From the NCBI GenBank assembly GCA_944326905.1, contig CALVFU010000006.1:1-58333 (forward strand): a DNA stretch of 58,333 bases, given 5' to 3'. Of the stretch, positions 35,065 to 44,603 are shown one piece after another (positions within the stretch are counted from its first letter, which is position 1; the number at the start of each line of letters is the position of its first letter). A program made the position numbers and the translations under genes. Source of the stretch: Candidatus Gastranaerophilales bacterium. Lineage in GTDB: Bacteria > Cyanobacteriota > Vampirovibrionia > Gastranaerophilales > Gastranaerophilaceae. The notes under the pieces are model-generated. The model did not search any database. It was given only the letters and a program-made list of their open reading frames with translations, and was not told where the DNA came from.

Positions 35065-38000
35065 TTGAGTGGCAAAATATCTCAAAAAATAGACTTATAT
35101 GCGCATGCTCATATAAAGGAGTTGAAAGCTGAAGAACATAAACGGGGAAAGAAGTTTACGAAATACGAAATTGCACAGTTTATGCTTTCACAAAACGCGC
35201 TGTCACAAAGTGATTTTGCCGCCTGGATGAATACTAAAGAAGGCTCAGATAGCGAAATTTATTCCAGAATGCAGCAAATGGCAAGACAAACAGGTAGTAT
35301 CTGGGGATACAATAACGCTGCATATCTGGATGAATTTATTGACTATAGGGCGGAAGTAAAAGATGTACCTTCAAGAGAAATACAGGCAGAAAATGAAGCA
35401 AGAGAAGCTGCTGTTAATGTGTTATCAGTAATTGCAAATACTGCATACTCAAAAGTAAGAGGTTATCACGATAGTATCGGATATCTTTCATTTGATGCAG
35501 TCTGGCAGGGGCTTAACGTTATAGGTAACGACCTAATTGACAGCGTAACAGGCAGGAATGATTTTGGAACGGTATTTGAATATGAAGCAGGGCTCCAAAA
35601 CGAGATTGATAAACTTAATAAACTAAAAAGCAAGACAAAAAAACAAAATGAATTTACAAAAGAGTTTAAAAATTTATACGGAATAGACTTCAATCCTGAG
35701 GCATTTAAGAGACTAGGAGATGCAAATAGAAAACTTAACGAACTGAATGCGTATGCAGGATTAAGTAAAACACTGGAAGCAGGGATAGAAAAGATGAAAG
35801 ATGCGGATGTTAATAGTATTGAGCCCGTAGTGCTTTTATCTCCTATCTTTGGTAATCCAAACAAAGCAAGTGAATTTATTGTTTCTCTTAACTGTAAAGA
35901 TGACACAGAACTAAGAGCAAAATTAATTCAAATAATGCAGGAGACAAAAACTGAGGCTGATAATAAATTACAAACAATGAATAGAGAAGAATTGGAGAGT
36001 AATTTTAAAGCAGCGTATAAAGATGCGATGGGCGAGTATAATGCAGAAGAGATAACAGAAAAGTTTATACAATCCTCAAAAACAAATGCGATGTTTCTTG
36101 AAACAACTGCAATAATCGGCACATCATTATTAACAGCAGGTTCAGCAACGGTAATAAAACTTGGCAGTAAAGCCGTAAATACGCTCGGCGCACGATTAGG
36201 TTCACAAGCCATTAAAGCGGGGATGACAGCAGCAACAGCCGCAATGCCTGCTGCAGAAACAATAGTCGGAGGTTTAACAAGTAAAGAAGGTTTGACTTTA
36301 GATAAGGGAAATGAAGCGTGGGAACAATTAAAAAGCGGATTGATGTACGGGGCATTCGGTACATACGTTTCAGGACCTCTGGGTAATGTTGTAAAAAATA
36401 CTCTTGCCAAGAACCCTAATATATTTAAATCTATTCTCTCTTCTCACAAATTTACCCTTGTTGCCGGTACGGCGACTGAAACCACGGCAGATGCCATATT
36501 TGACAGACTAACAAGCGATATGAGTATTAGAGAATCTTTAGAACAGAACGGTTTAATGAACTTCGGTATGATGATTGCCGGCGCAAGAATGAACGGTGCT
36601 GCAAATACCGCCTCAGGGCTCACTAATGTAAAAATTGAAAAAATGAAGGATGGAACATATAACATTAAAGAAAACGGCAGGGTTCTATGTAAAGCAAAAG
36701 ATGAAAATGAACTCGCGTTTGTTGTTTTGTCTCTTGCTGCGGAGAAGAGTAAAATACAACCCGAAAACAGTCGGAGCAATAGCAGTTCTATATCAGATAT
36801 TAGATATACAAAAAGTTCAATACTAAAACTTATTGATACAAATCCTGACTTAAAAAATAATGACTGGATTCAATCTAATATTAAACGTATAATTGATGAT
36901 TGCTCTGACGATATAAGGCAAAATACGTTTGAGGATAATTTATCGCACCCATTATTACTACAGCACCGCATGAAAATATTAAATACATTTCTAAGTGACC
37001 CTAAAATGTACAATGATAAAACGCTTCAAAATAATTTAGCCAGTTTGATTATCGAATTTGCAAAAGATGCAAAATCAGCCCAAAATATATGTGACAGTAT
37101 GATTCAATATAGTAATATTGAAAATAAAAACGAAATTATTAAGGAGAGTGCACATTCTATTATTACCAACAAAAACCTTTCAGTTGACAATAAACAAAAA
37201 CTATATGACTTTTCACAATACTTTTCATCAGAAGAAAATACTAAATGGATATATGAAGAACTTTGTCGCGATGTTTCTGATTATGAATTTGATTTTGTAA
37301 TAAACCTGATTAAAGAAGATGTGAAGATTAATAGCAATTACATGCATCATTTCTTTACCGAAGGAGAGCGGCACGCAAAAAAAATAGTTAAAGCCAGAAT
37401 AGAGTTTTATAATGAATTAAAAAATTATCAGGAAATAGATTCGTCTGCAAGAATGGCAATTTGCACTTCTATGAAGCCTTATACATTAAAATTTGCAAGA
37501 CAAATGTTAAAGGATGAAAATTGTCCTAAAGAGATTATTTATAGAATTTTGCAGTCAACCAGGAAAGGCAATATTAATTACGCAATAGAATTTTATTCTA
37601 ATCCTGATATACCCAAATATTGTATACCTTCGCTTACATATCATGCAAATGACATGAATATTGAATTCATCAGAAAATTAATCAAAGATAAAGAATTCCC
37701 TAAAGAAAATATTGCAAATATTGCTGGAGAATACACCTTTATAACAAAAAATTTAATAGAACTTTTATATCAAGATAAAGCTATTAACCTTAGTGATATT
37801 GGCAATAATCTAAAACGTCGTTTTCCTGTAACAGAAGAACTGGTAAAAGTAATAGAAGAAACTTATTACACATTAAAACAAGATAATAATTTCCCCGAGG
37901 AGTATATCTCTAAAATATTAGCGTGCGTAAATGAAAACAACCGAGATTTTGCGATAGATATGTGCAAGAATTATAAGGAAAATAAATTACCAATTAACTT

Positions 38001-40212
38001 AATGCAATTTATTATAAATCATCATACGGAAATCAGTGTAGAAAATTTACAAAAGTTAAAAACTAAGATGAAACCAACTGAACTTGAAGAATTATCTGAT
38101 TCTGAACTTTTAATAGCTGCTAAATATGCAGATATTTATGGCATGACAAGTATTAACGAAATACCTATGGAATGTAAACAACGGCTATTAAAAGAGCTTG
38201 TTGCGGTAAACTCCGACTTGTTCAATAATAATTTAAAGAAACATTTTCCGCTTTTACCTGTCGATCAGGAAACTTACTGTTCACTTTTACCTGCACTTGT
38301 TAAATCACTCGGTGTTGATATCAGGACAATTGAACCGCCTTCCAGAATTAAAGAGTTTAACAATAATATGTCAGATTTATCTTCATCGCTTGCAAGACTT
38401 TCTGACAGCGATTTCTCTAATCTTAATATCAAACAGGAATACTCAAAAGACAGTTTTATTAATGATGTCGTTGAAAAAACTAAAAATCTTTCAGATGGTG
38501 AACGCCAAAAAGTATATGACTACTTCGGGTTTGAACTCCATCCTAACCCAAATAATGAAACTGGATTTACAATACTGGGGTATCCGATAAACTTGAATAA
38601 CGGTAAAAAACTCGCTGAAATCACTGATCCTAAGACTAAAGCGGTTGTTGAATCATTACGTCCTGATGTTGTACGTTTTTCAGAAAACAACAAAATCACC
38701 TGCAGCAACCCCTATATCGAAAAATTATTAAACAAAATTGTTGATATATTACCTGAACTAAGAACTCAAATCGGTAAAAAACAGCATAGCGCACACAATT
38801 ATGATGTATTTACTCACTCTCTTAAAGTTATGCAAAAAATCACGCAAGAACCAAAATTTAATACGCTTAATGAATCTGATAAAAAAATTATGATGTTAGC
38901 TTCACTCCTGCATGATATAACCAAAAGAGAGGGCTTTAGCGATAAATCACACGCAGCACAGGGCAGTTTTGACACCTTCTTTATCAGTAAAAAATTCAAT
39001 CTTACCCGTGAAGAAGAGCTTAAACTATATACTCTTACACGCCATCACGAGTGGCTTGCGTACGTTAATACAGCAAAAACTGAGGAGGTTCTTACTAAGC
39101 GGCTGCAATCTGTTGCTTATGACCTGCAGCATGACAACCTCTTTGATATGGCATTAATATTTACTCACGCGGATTTAAAAGCTGTAAAAAAAGATGATTC
39201 TTTTCACGACACTACCGATGGTAACAGTAGAGTAGATTTTAACGGCAAAATAAGGAGTTTTGGCAATTCTGCAAACATATACGCTAAAAGAATAAAAAGA
39301 TATATTGACGAGCTTAAAGTTTCTCAGCCGTTTTTACCTGTAACTCCAATCCCAAAAGCAAGCAGGATTAATGAGTCTATAACTACGGTTAAGCCGGACG
39401 GAAGCACCAATATCAAAGGTATTTATAAGCGCAAAGACGGTCTTGTAATAATTAAATTTAATGAAGTTGAAGATTGGGAAACTATTGGATTTCCGCCGGG
39501 TTCTGTTTCAAGAGGTTACCAAGTACAGGGCGGGCATAAAATACACGGAACAGAGTATACAGAAGATGTAAATACAGGAAACATTAAATTCTTTGTGCAT
39601 GGACTTGATTTTGAAAATCAGCTTGCAAGATTTGATGCATTCTCACTTCTTGATTCCGATGCACTACTCTCTGTCAGTTATGCTGAACGTCCTGAATCTA
39701 AATTCCGTTTCTTCCGTTCGCAAGGTGTAATTCTTGATTTTGATACAAAATACATCCACGGTGGTGGTGAAACTGACCGCGGATCAGGTTGCGGCAAATC
39801 AATCGATTTATTTAAAGAAATGTACATATTTGGTGGAACACGTGAGAGTGACAGGCTCTATGTCTCTAATCTCATTAAAAATGCGACCGGCATGAATGAT
39901 AAGGAATATGTTAAATTTGTTGAAACAAACCAAAACAAACCCTTAACTGAAATTGAACCGCCCGAATACAGAGAAATACTAGTTAAAGCGTACGCCTCTA
40001 TAAACTCAAATACGAGAAACGGCTCAAGAGCATACAATGAAATGTACGTGTCTAACCCAAAAGATGTTATGGCTGTTTTTGCTTACAGTATGGATGAACC
40101 AAGCCAAGTAGGACATCCTTTTGGTTTCTTAATTAGAGACAACAACAGAACTAATTTCTTACAAAATTATGCAATAAAACACGATATACCTTTTATCGTT
40201 TTTGGAGATTAA
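35065..40212 (+). CDS. Giant multidomain protein with HD hydrolase domain, possible effector
   Basis: 1715 residues from a TTG at 35065, chosen because GAAAGGTGA lies 6-7 nt upstream; the frame opens at another TTG at 35029. There is no signal peptide. Order: a charged helical N-terminus; a hydrophobic Ala/Gly-rich stretch at about 340-410; a linker at about 560-600; helical repeats of about 35 residues at about 795-1000 (units with FARQMLKDENCPKEII, FIRKLIKDKEFPKENI); and an HD domain from about 1240 to 1370. The HD domain has HSAHNYDVFTHSLKVM, LASLLHDITK, RHHEWLAYV and FTHADLKAV, the full metal-binding order of HD phosphohydrolases. A final 330 residues are unrecognised but well ordered, with GGGETDRGSGCGKS and an aromatic C-terminus. 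The hydrophobic stretch plus repeats plus enzymatic domain resembles large effectors or toxins; no immunity gene is evident. Confidence 0.65.
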   Translation: MSGKISQKIDLYAHAHIKELKAEEHKRGKKFTKYEIAQFMLSQNALSQSDFAAWMNTKEGSDSEIYSRMQQMARQTGSIWGYNNAAYLDEFIDYRAEVKDVPSREIQAENEAREAAVNVLSVIANTAYSKVRGYHDSIGYLSFDAVWQGLNVIGNDLIDSVTGRNDFGTVFEYEAGLQNEIDKLNKLKSKTKKQNEFTKEFKNLYGIDFNPEAFKRLGDANRKLNELNAYAGLSKTLEAGIEKMKDADVNSIEPVVLLSPIFGNPNKASEFIVSLNCKDDTELRAKLIQIMQETKTEADNKLQTMNREELESNFKAAYKDAMGEYNAEEITEKFIQSSKTNAMFLETTAIIGTSLLTAGSATVIKLGSKAVNTLGARLGSQAIKAGMTAATAAMPAAETIVGGLTSKEGLTLDKGNEAWEQLKSGLMYGAFGTYVSGPLGNVVKNTLAKNPNIFKSILSSHKFTLVAGTATETTADAIFDRLTSDMSIRESLEQNGLMNFGMMIAGARMNGAANTASGLTNVKIEKMKDGTYNIKENGRVLCKAKDENELAFVVLSLAAEKSKIQPENSRSNSSSISDIRYTKSSILKLIDTNPDLKNNDWIQSNIKRIIDDCSDDIRQNTFEDNLSHPLLLQHRMKILNTFLSDPKMYNDKTLQNNLASLIIEFAKDAKSAQNICDSMIQYSNIENKNEIIKESAHSIITNKNLSVDNKQKLYDFSQYFSSEENTKWIYEELCRDVSDYEFDFVINLIKEDVKINSNYMHHFFTEGERHAKKIVKARIEFYNELKNYQEIDSSARMAICTSMKPYTLKFARQMLKDENCPKEIIYRILQSTRKGNINYAIEFYSNPDIPKYCIPSLTYHANDMNIEFIRKLIKDKEFPKENIANIAGEYTFITKNLIELLYQDKAINLSDIGNNLKRRFPVTEELVKVIEETYYTLKQDNNFPEEYISKILACVNENNRDFAIDMCKNYKENKLPINLMQFIINHHTEISVENLQKLKTKMKPTELEELSDSELLIAAKYADIYGMTSINEIPMECKQRLLKELVAVNSDLFNNNLKKHFPLLPVDQETYCSLLPALVKSLGVDIRTIEPPSRIKEFNNNMSDLSSSLARLSDSDFSNLNIKQEYSKDSFINDVVEKTKNLSDGERQKVYDYFGFELHPNPNNETGFTILGYPINLNNGKKLAEITDPKTKAVVESLRPDVVRFSENNKITCSNPYIEKLLNKIVDILPELRTQIGKKQHSAHNYDVFTHSLKVMQKITQEPKFNTLNESDKKIMMLASLLHDITKREGFSDKSHAAQGSFDTFFISKKFNLTREEELKLYTLTRHHEWLAYVNTAKTEEVLTKRLQSVAYDLQHDNLFDMALIFTHADLKAVKKDDSFHDTTDGNSRVDFNGKIRSFGNSANIYAKRIKRYIDELKVSQPFLPVTPIPKASRINESITTVKPDGSTNIKGIYKRKDGLVIIKFNEVEDWETIGFPPGSVSRGYQVQGGHKIHGTEYTEDVNTGNIKFFVHGLDFENQLARFDAFSLLDSDALLSVSYAERPESKFRFFRSQGVILDFDTKYIHGGGETDRGSGCGKSIDLFKEMYIFGGTRESDRLYVSNLIKNATGMNDKEYVKFVETNQNKPLTEIEPPEYREILVKAYASINSNTRNGSRAYNEMYVSNPKDVMAVFAYSMDEPSQVGHPFGFLIRDNNRTNFLQNYAIKHDIPFIVFGD

Positions 40213-40320
40213 CGCTTACTCCAAAATCTCATACATCAAAAGATTAATAAAAATATCCACCCTTTGGAGGTTATTCAATATTGATAAAAATAATAAAATA
40301 ATTTACGAAAGGGGGATATA

Positions 40321-41094
40321 GTGGAGATAGAGGTTATATCAGATGCCAACATTGATAAGGTAATTAATACAATAAGACCTGTAAAATATAATAACCTTTC
40401 TTACCGTTTTTGTGTAAGCGGTGACGCTTTAAGATACGCAAATAAACACAAAGAAGCAATTCCACAATATCTTCAGGCAATTATGAAAGACAGAGGCAAC
40501 ATAGATGCCTGCATTGGTCTTGCTCACTCTTACAAAGCCTTAGGCAGCATAGAAAAAGCCGTCCGATACTTTATTAAAGCAAACACAATAAAACCTGAGT
40601 TCTATTTATTCCTTGAAATTGGGATGTGCCATTTTGCATTGGCTGACTACACAGAAGCGCTTAAAGACTTTATCTCCGCAATTAAACTTGCCCCGGATAA
40701 TTTAGAAGCTCAAACCTGGCTGGCTATGACGCACGAAGAACTTGAAGAATACAATATGGCATTTTTGATTTATGACAACATAATCGAGAGCCACCCGGAT
40801 TATCTCAACGCATATATCAACAAAGGCACCCTTGAAATGAGTATTGATAAATACGCCGAAGCGAAAAATACTTTCTCTCAAGTAATAAAAATGAATCCTG
40901 ATTTTTACAAAGCGTATTTTGGTATTGCGTTATGTTTTGACAAGCTAGGTATGTATAATGAAGCCAGGCGGTATTACACAAAATTCCTAAACGTTAAGCC
41001 CCATGCCGAAGTTTCTCATTTTGTAAAAAATAGACTTAATAAACTTTTAATGTTAAAAAGACCCAGATTATCTCATCTGAGTCTTGTGAACTAA
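40321..41094 (+). CDS. TPR-repeat protein
   Basis: 257 residues. It starts at GTG: GGGGGA lies 5 nt upstream and no ATG fits. About five to six tetratricopeptide repeats span residues 28-230 (SGDALRYANKHKEAIPQYLQ, GLAHSYKALGSIEKAVRYF, GMCHFALADYTEALKDF, NKGTLEMSIDKYAEAKNTF, GIALCFDKLGMYNEARRYY). It is cytoplasmic, with no signal peptide. It probably assembles a protein complex. It lies 108 bp after the giant gene. Its last codons overlap a minus-strand terminator (41055-41085). Confidence 0.85.
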   Translation: MEIEVISDANIDKVINTIRPVKYNNLSYRFCVSGDALRYANKHKEAIPQYLQAIMKDRGNIDACIGLAHSYKALGSIEKAVRYFIKANTIKPEFYLFLEIGMCHFALADYTEALKDFISAIKLAPDNLEAQTWLAMTHEELEEYNMAFLIYDNIIESHPDYLNAYINKGTLEMSIDKYAEAKNTFSQVIKMNPDFYKAYFGIALCFDKLGMYNEARRYYTKFLNVKPHAEVSHFVKNRLNKLLMLKRPRLSHLSLVN

Positions 41095-41165
41095 TCTCTC
41101 CTCGTGTTTCCTCTGGTGTTGTCCTCGTGTTTGTATCCTTATATCCGACGTGTTATTTCGTTCTC
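41055..41165 (-). ncRNA. Candidate minus-strand small RNA rich in GGA motifs
   Basis: Reading leftward from about 41165: promoter-like AT-rich DNA (TTTATATATACA near 41170-41182), then a purine-rich tract with five GGA motifs (CGGATA, AGGATA, AGGACA, AGGAAA, AGGAGA) between about 41145 and 41097. It ends in a hairpin (AAGACTCAGAT and AATCTGGGTCTT with one mismatch, 41085-41058) followed by TTTTT. The hairpin is antisense to the 3' end of the TPR gene. Repeated A-x-GGA sites are the hallmark of CsrA-binding RNAs. The promoter is weak, so this remains a candidate. Confidence 0.35.
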
Positions 41166-41261
41166 TTGTATATATAAAGTCAATAAGGATTAATTAATTT
41201 CAATATTTTAAAAATTTGTTACAAAAATTAACATAGAATTCTTACTGACTGCTTGTTGTTT

Positions 41262-41278
41262 TATAATAGTAAGTGTAG
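41262..41278 (+). promoter_or_regulatory. -10 element and GTAAGTGTAG motif upstream of dapA
   Basis: TATAAT at 41262-41267 is followed directly by AGTAAGTGTAG. The same GTAAGTGTAG follows a TATAA-like element upstream of the 1-53 gene. A TGTTAC half-site lies at 41217-41222. Confidence 0.45.
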
Positions 41279-41302
41279 TTTATTATACAGGGAGGCAGGT
41301 AT

Positions 41303-42190
41303 ATGAGGAGCAATTTAGGAGAAGTCATTACAGCAATGGCAACGCCTATGGATGAGCGGGGCAGCATAGATTATGAGGGCGCTGAAAGGTTAGCCTCTTA
41401 TCTTGCAGACCATGGCAGTGATGCAATACTTGTCTGCGGCACAACAGGAGAATCCCCTACACTTTTAAAATCTGAAAAATTTGAAATTTTATCAAGTGTT
41501 AAGAGAGCCGTAAACGGTAAAGCTAAAGTAATTATGGGCGCCGGCTCTAACTCAACAGGCGAAACAATTGAATTTGTAAAAAGCGTATGCAAGGAAGAAT
41601 TAGCGGATGCAATACTAACAGTTGTACCTTACTATAACAAACCGTCTCAAAACGGTATGTATGCACACTTTTCAGAAGTCGCAAAACACTCGGAACTGCC
41701 TGTTATTATGTATAATATTCCCTCACGCACAGGTGTTAATATGCTGCCTGAAACAGCCGCAAAGCTAGCCTGTGAATTTAATAATATCATTGCACTAAAA
41801 CAAAGCTGTCCTGATATGGATATGATTTCCGAGTTAAAAATCAAGTGTCCAAAAGATTTTGTAATCTACAGCGGAGATGACAGCTTAACACTTCCAATGA
41901 TGTCAATCGGTGTTGACGGAGTAATCTCGGTTGCCTCTCATTTATTCGGAAAAGAAATTAAATCAATGATAAGGAATTTTAAAACAGGAGAAATTGTTGC
42001 GGCAAAAAATATGCACATTACTTTATTTCCTATATTTAAAAAGCTCTTTTTTGCCCCTAACCCAGTTCCTGTAAAAGCACTCTTAGAATATAAAGGTATA
42101 ATAAAAGAAAATGTAAGACTGCCTTTATTAACATTAAATGATAATGAAAAAGAACAACTTATAAAAGTATTTAATTCTATTACCGTATAG
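41303..42190 (+). CDS. dapA: 4-hydroxy-tetrahydrodipicolinate synthase
   Basis: 295 residues, usual length. First committed step of the diaminopimelate/lysine pathway, condensing pyruvate with aspartate semialdehyde. Visible: TAMATPMDERGSIDYE, CGTTGESPTL, PYYNKPSQNGMYAHF, MYNIPSRTGVNM (catalytic Tyr), the Schiff-base Lys in IIALKQS, and YSGDDSLTLP. GGGAGGCAGG precedes the ATG. It lies 66 bp upstream of secD on the same strand. Confidence 0.93.
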   Translation: MRSNLGEVITAMATPMDERGSIDYEGAERLASYLADHGSDAILVCGTTGESPTLLKSEKFEILSSVKRAVNGKAKVIMGAGSNSTGETIEFVKSVCKEELADAILTVVPYYNKPSQNGMYAHFSEVAKHSELPVIMYNIPSRTGVNMLPETAAKLACEFNNIIALKQSCPDMDMISELKIKCPKDFVIYSGDDSLTLPMMSIGVDGVISVASHLFGKEIKSMIRNFKTGEIVAAKNMHITLFPIFKKLFFAPNPVPVKALLEYKGIIKENVRLPLLTLNDNEKEQLIKVFNSITV

Positions 42191-42256
42191 AATATGTTCA
42201 ACTGTACTATTAAATTTAAAATGTTTTTGATAAAATTCCATTGAGGAGTATAAGAA

Positions 42257-43567
42257 ATGAAAAATAAAGTTAAATTGTTTTGGTTTATTGTATTAGTGGT
42301 AATAACTGCTATGTACTTTATTATAACCAGACCTACAAAGCTAGGATTAGATCTTGTCGGCGGGTCTCGGCTTGTACTTGAAGCCCAAACCACACAAACC
42401 ATGCCTGTTATTACACAGGATATGATGAATAGTTTACAATTTGCAATAGAAAATCGTGTTAATAAACTCGGTGTTGCAGAAACCGTAGTTCAACGACAAG
42501 GCGATAAAAGACTTGTTGTTGAAATTCCTGATGTAACGGATTTAGATAAAGCAAAACAATTCATCGGAGAAACAGCCGAACTGGAATTTAAAAAACTTGC
42601 TATGGTAAACGGAAAAATGGATTGGGTTTCTACCGGCTTGACAGGCAAAGACTTAAACAAAGCAATGGTAAGCAGTAATCCAAACAACGGTGAGTGGGTT
42701 GTATCACTAGATTTTAATAACGAAGGTGCAAAAAAGTTTGCAGATTTAACGCGCGAGCTGATTGGCAAGCAAATGGCAATATTCTTTAACGGCGAACTGC
42801 AGTCTGCACCAAATGTAAATGAAACAATTACAGGAGGGCATGCTCAAATTACAGGCGGAGGCAAGGCAGGATTTGCTTATGAAGAAGCTAAACAAATGGT
42901 TGATTTATTAAACGCAGGAGCACTTCCTGTTCCTGCTAAAATTATTGAAGAAAATACAGTAGGACCAACTTTAGGTGCAGACAGTATAGCTCGTTCTAAA
43001 CTTGCGGGGATAATTGGTATAGGTCTTGTAATGCTGTTTATGATTGCTTATTACCGCCTGCCGGGGCTCATTGCAAATATTGCTCTTTGTATTTACGGGG
43101 TAATCCTATTTGCACTGTTTAAAATTATTCCGGTAACTCTTACACTTGCAGGTATTGCAGGATTTATACTCAGTATTGGTATGGCTGTAGATGCTAATAT
43201 CTTAATATTTGAAAGAACAAAAGAAGAACTAAAAGCCGGCAGAACACTATTCACCGCTATAAATTCAGGTTTTGACCGAGCTTTTACAAGTATCTTTGAT
43301 TCTAACGTTACAACAATTATTTCGTGCGTTATACTATACACGCTAGGAACCAGTATTGTCAAAGGTTTTGCACTAACGCTTGCCCTTGGTGTTGCTGTTT
43401 CAATGTTTACAGCTATAACTGTTACACGCAACTTCATGCATTTAATCTTCGGTACAGGAGATTTAACTCACCCTGAATGGTTTGGACTTAAAAAGTCTGA
43501 TATCGGAGACTCCTACAAGGCGGTTGAAACAAAACGCGAAAAAGCAAAATTTGGTATTTTAGACTAA
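42257..43567 (+). CDS. secD: Protein translocase subunit SecD
   Basis: 436 residues. It is part of the SecDF complex that uses the proton gradient to pull proteins out of the Sec channel. One N-terminal membrane helix is followed by GLDLVGGSRLVLEAQT, the periplasmic domain (FAIENRVNKLGVAETVVQRQG), then LNAGALPVPAKIIEENTVGPTLG and five more helices containing GMAVDANILIFERTKEEL. The first periplasmic domain is compact compared with E. coli (615 residues), as in many Gram-positive and cyanobacterial SecD proteins. GAGGAG precedes the ATG; secF follows after 19 bp. Confidence 0.96.
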   Translation: MKNKVKLFWFIVLVVITAMYFIITRPTKLGLDLVGGSRLVLEAQTTQTMPVITQDMMNSLQFAIENRVNKLGVAETVVQRQGDKRLVVEIPDVTDLDKAKQFIGETAELEFKKLAMVNGKMDWVSTGLTGKDLNKAMVSSNPNNGEWVVSLDFNNEGAKKFADLTRELIGKQMAIFFNGELQSAPNVNETITGGHAQITGGGKAGFAYEEAKQMVDLLNAGALPVPAKIIEENTVGPTLGADSIARSKLAGIIGIGLVMLFMIAYYRLPGLIANIALCIYGVILFALFKIIPVTLTLAGIAGFILSIGMAVDANILIFERTKEELKAGRTLFTAINSGFDRAFTSIFDSNVTTIISCVILYTLGTSIVKGFALTLALGVAVSMFTAITVTRNFMHLIFGTGDLTHPEWFGLKKSDIGDSYKAVETKREKAKFGILD

Positions 43568-43586
43568 CTGAAGGGCAGGTTATATT

Positions 43587-44537
43587 ATGAAATTAGATAT
43601 AGTAAAAAATAAAATTTGGTTTTTATGCTTATCAGCAATTCTGTTAGCTCCCGGAATTGGAGCAATGATATATTCATCAATTACTTATCCGACACATACT
43701 CCGCTAAAGGTCGGTATTGATTACACTGGCGGAACAACGCTTCAATATGGAGTAAATACGGCAGCTCCAAATGAAAAAATTGGAGAACTTAGAGAAAAAC
43801 TCGCTGCAAACGGAGTTGATAACCCCTACCTGCAAGTCATAAATGTCTCTGCCGATAACCAAAAAGAAGGACTTAAGTCAATTATTTCAATAAGAACAAA
43901 ATTTATTGAAGAAGGTTCTGATGTTACAGATAAAATTACAAAGGTAATGAACGAGGAATATAATTCAGCAGACCTGATGCAAGTTTCATCGGTCGGCGCA
44001 ACTTTAGGAAGTGAGTTATTTAAAAATGCAGTTATTGCGCTTTCTCTTGCAATTTTAGGTATAATTTTTTACTTAACCATGAGGTTCCAATTTGATTATG
44101 CACTTGCAGCAATATTAGGACTTGTACACGATGTCCTTTTTATTCTTGGTGTCTTTTCTATTATGGGACTCGTTTGGGACGTTCAAATTGACGGTTTATT
44201 CATAACTGCACTATTAACAGTAATAGGTTTCTCTGTTCACGATACAATTGTTGTATTTGATAGAGTCAGAGAAAACCTTAAATACTATTCCAAAAAGATG
44301 TCTTTTGGTGAAATTGTAAACTTTTCAATCCACCAAACACTTGCAAGAAGTATTAATACATCTTTAACAACAGTCTTAACACTCCTTGCGCTTTACTTAT
44401 TCGGCGGAGTTACAACAAGAGATTTTGTACTTGCTATGATGCTCGGTATAATTATCGGCACATACTCAAGTATTTTCTTCTGCGCATCACTTGTTGATAT
44501 GTGGAGAGAAGGCGCTAAGAAGAAACAAGCAGCATAA
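43587..44537 (+). CDS. secF: Protein translocase subunit SecF
   Basis: 316 residues. SecD partner with six membrane helices. GIDYTGGTTLQYGV near the N-terminus is the SecF counterpart of D/E-F-x-G-G. The second half holds VGATLGSELFKNAVIALSLAI, TVIGFSVHDTIVVFDRVREN and ARSINTSLTTVLTLLALYLFGG. AAGGGCAGG precedes the ATG. A terminator follows at 44554-44586. Confidence 0.96.
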   Translation: MKLDIVKNKIWFLCLSAILLAPGIGAMIYSSITYPTHTPLKVGIDYTGGTTLQYGVNTAAPNEKIGELREKLAANGVDNPYLQVINVSADNQKEGLKSIISIRTKFIEEGSDVTDKITKVMNEEYNSADLMQVSSVGATLGSELFKNAVIALSLAILGIIFYLTMRFQFDYALAAILGLVHDVLFILGVFSIMGLVWDVQIDGLFITALLTVIGFSVHDTIVVFDRVRENLKYYSKKMSFGEIVNFSIHQTLARSINTSLTTVLTLLALYLFGGVTTRDFVLAMMLGIIIGTYSSIFFCASLVDMWREGAKKKQAA

Positions 44538-44553
44538 AATTACTAATAAAAAA

Positions 44554-44586
44554 AACAGAGATGCAGCGTTGCATCTCTGTTTTTTA
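44554..44586 (+). terminator. Terminator of secD-secF
   Basis: AACAGAGATGCA, four bases, TGCATCTCTGTT, then a T-run: a perfect 12-bp stem 16 bp after secF. An A-run on the other side lets it also act for the opposing gene at 44604-44852. Confidence 0.9.
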
Positions 44587-44603
44587 TCTAGTGATAAAGA
44601 TTA

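Noticed and set aside
35466..36779. Long minus-strand open frames inside the giant gene.
   Set aside because: Composition is typical of antisense shadows (Ser/Leu/Phe-rich) and the plus-strand frame is continuous with coherent domains.
34999..40227. ACTCCAAAAT occurs on both sides of the giant gene (34999-35008 and 40218-40227), as if a target-site duplication.
   Set aside because: The right copy is one arm of a local hairpin (TTTTGGAG/CTCCAAAA across the stop codon). Ten AT-rich bases are weak evidence, and there is no transposase or terminal inverted repeat.
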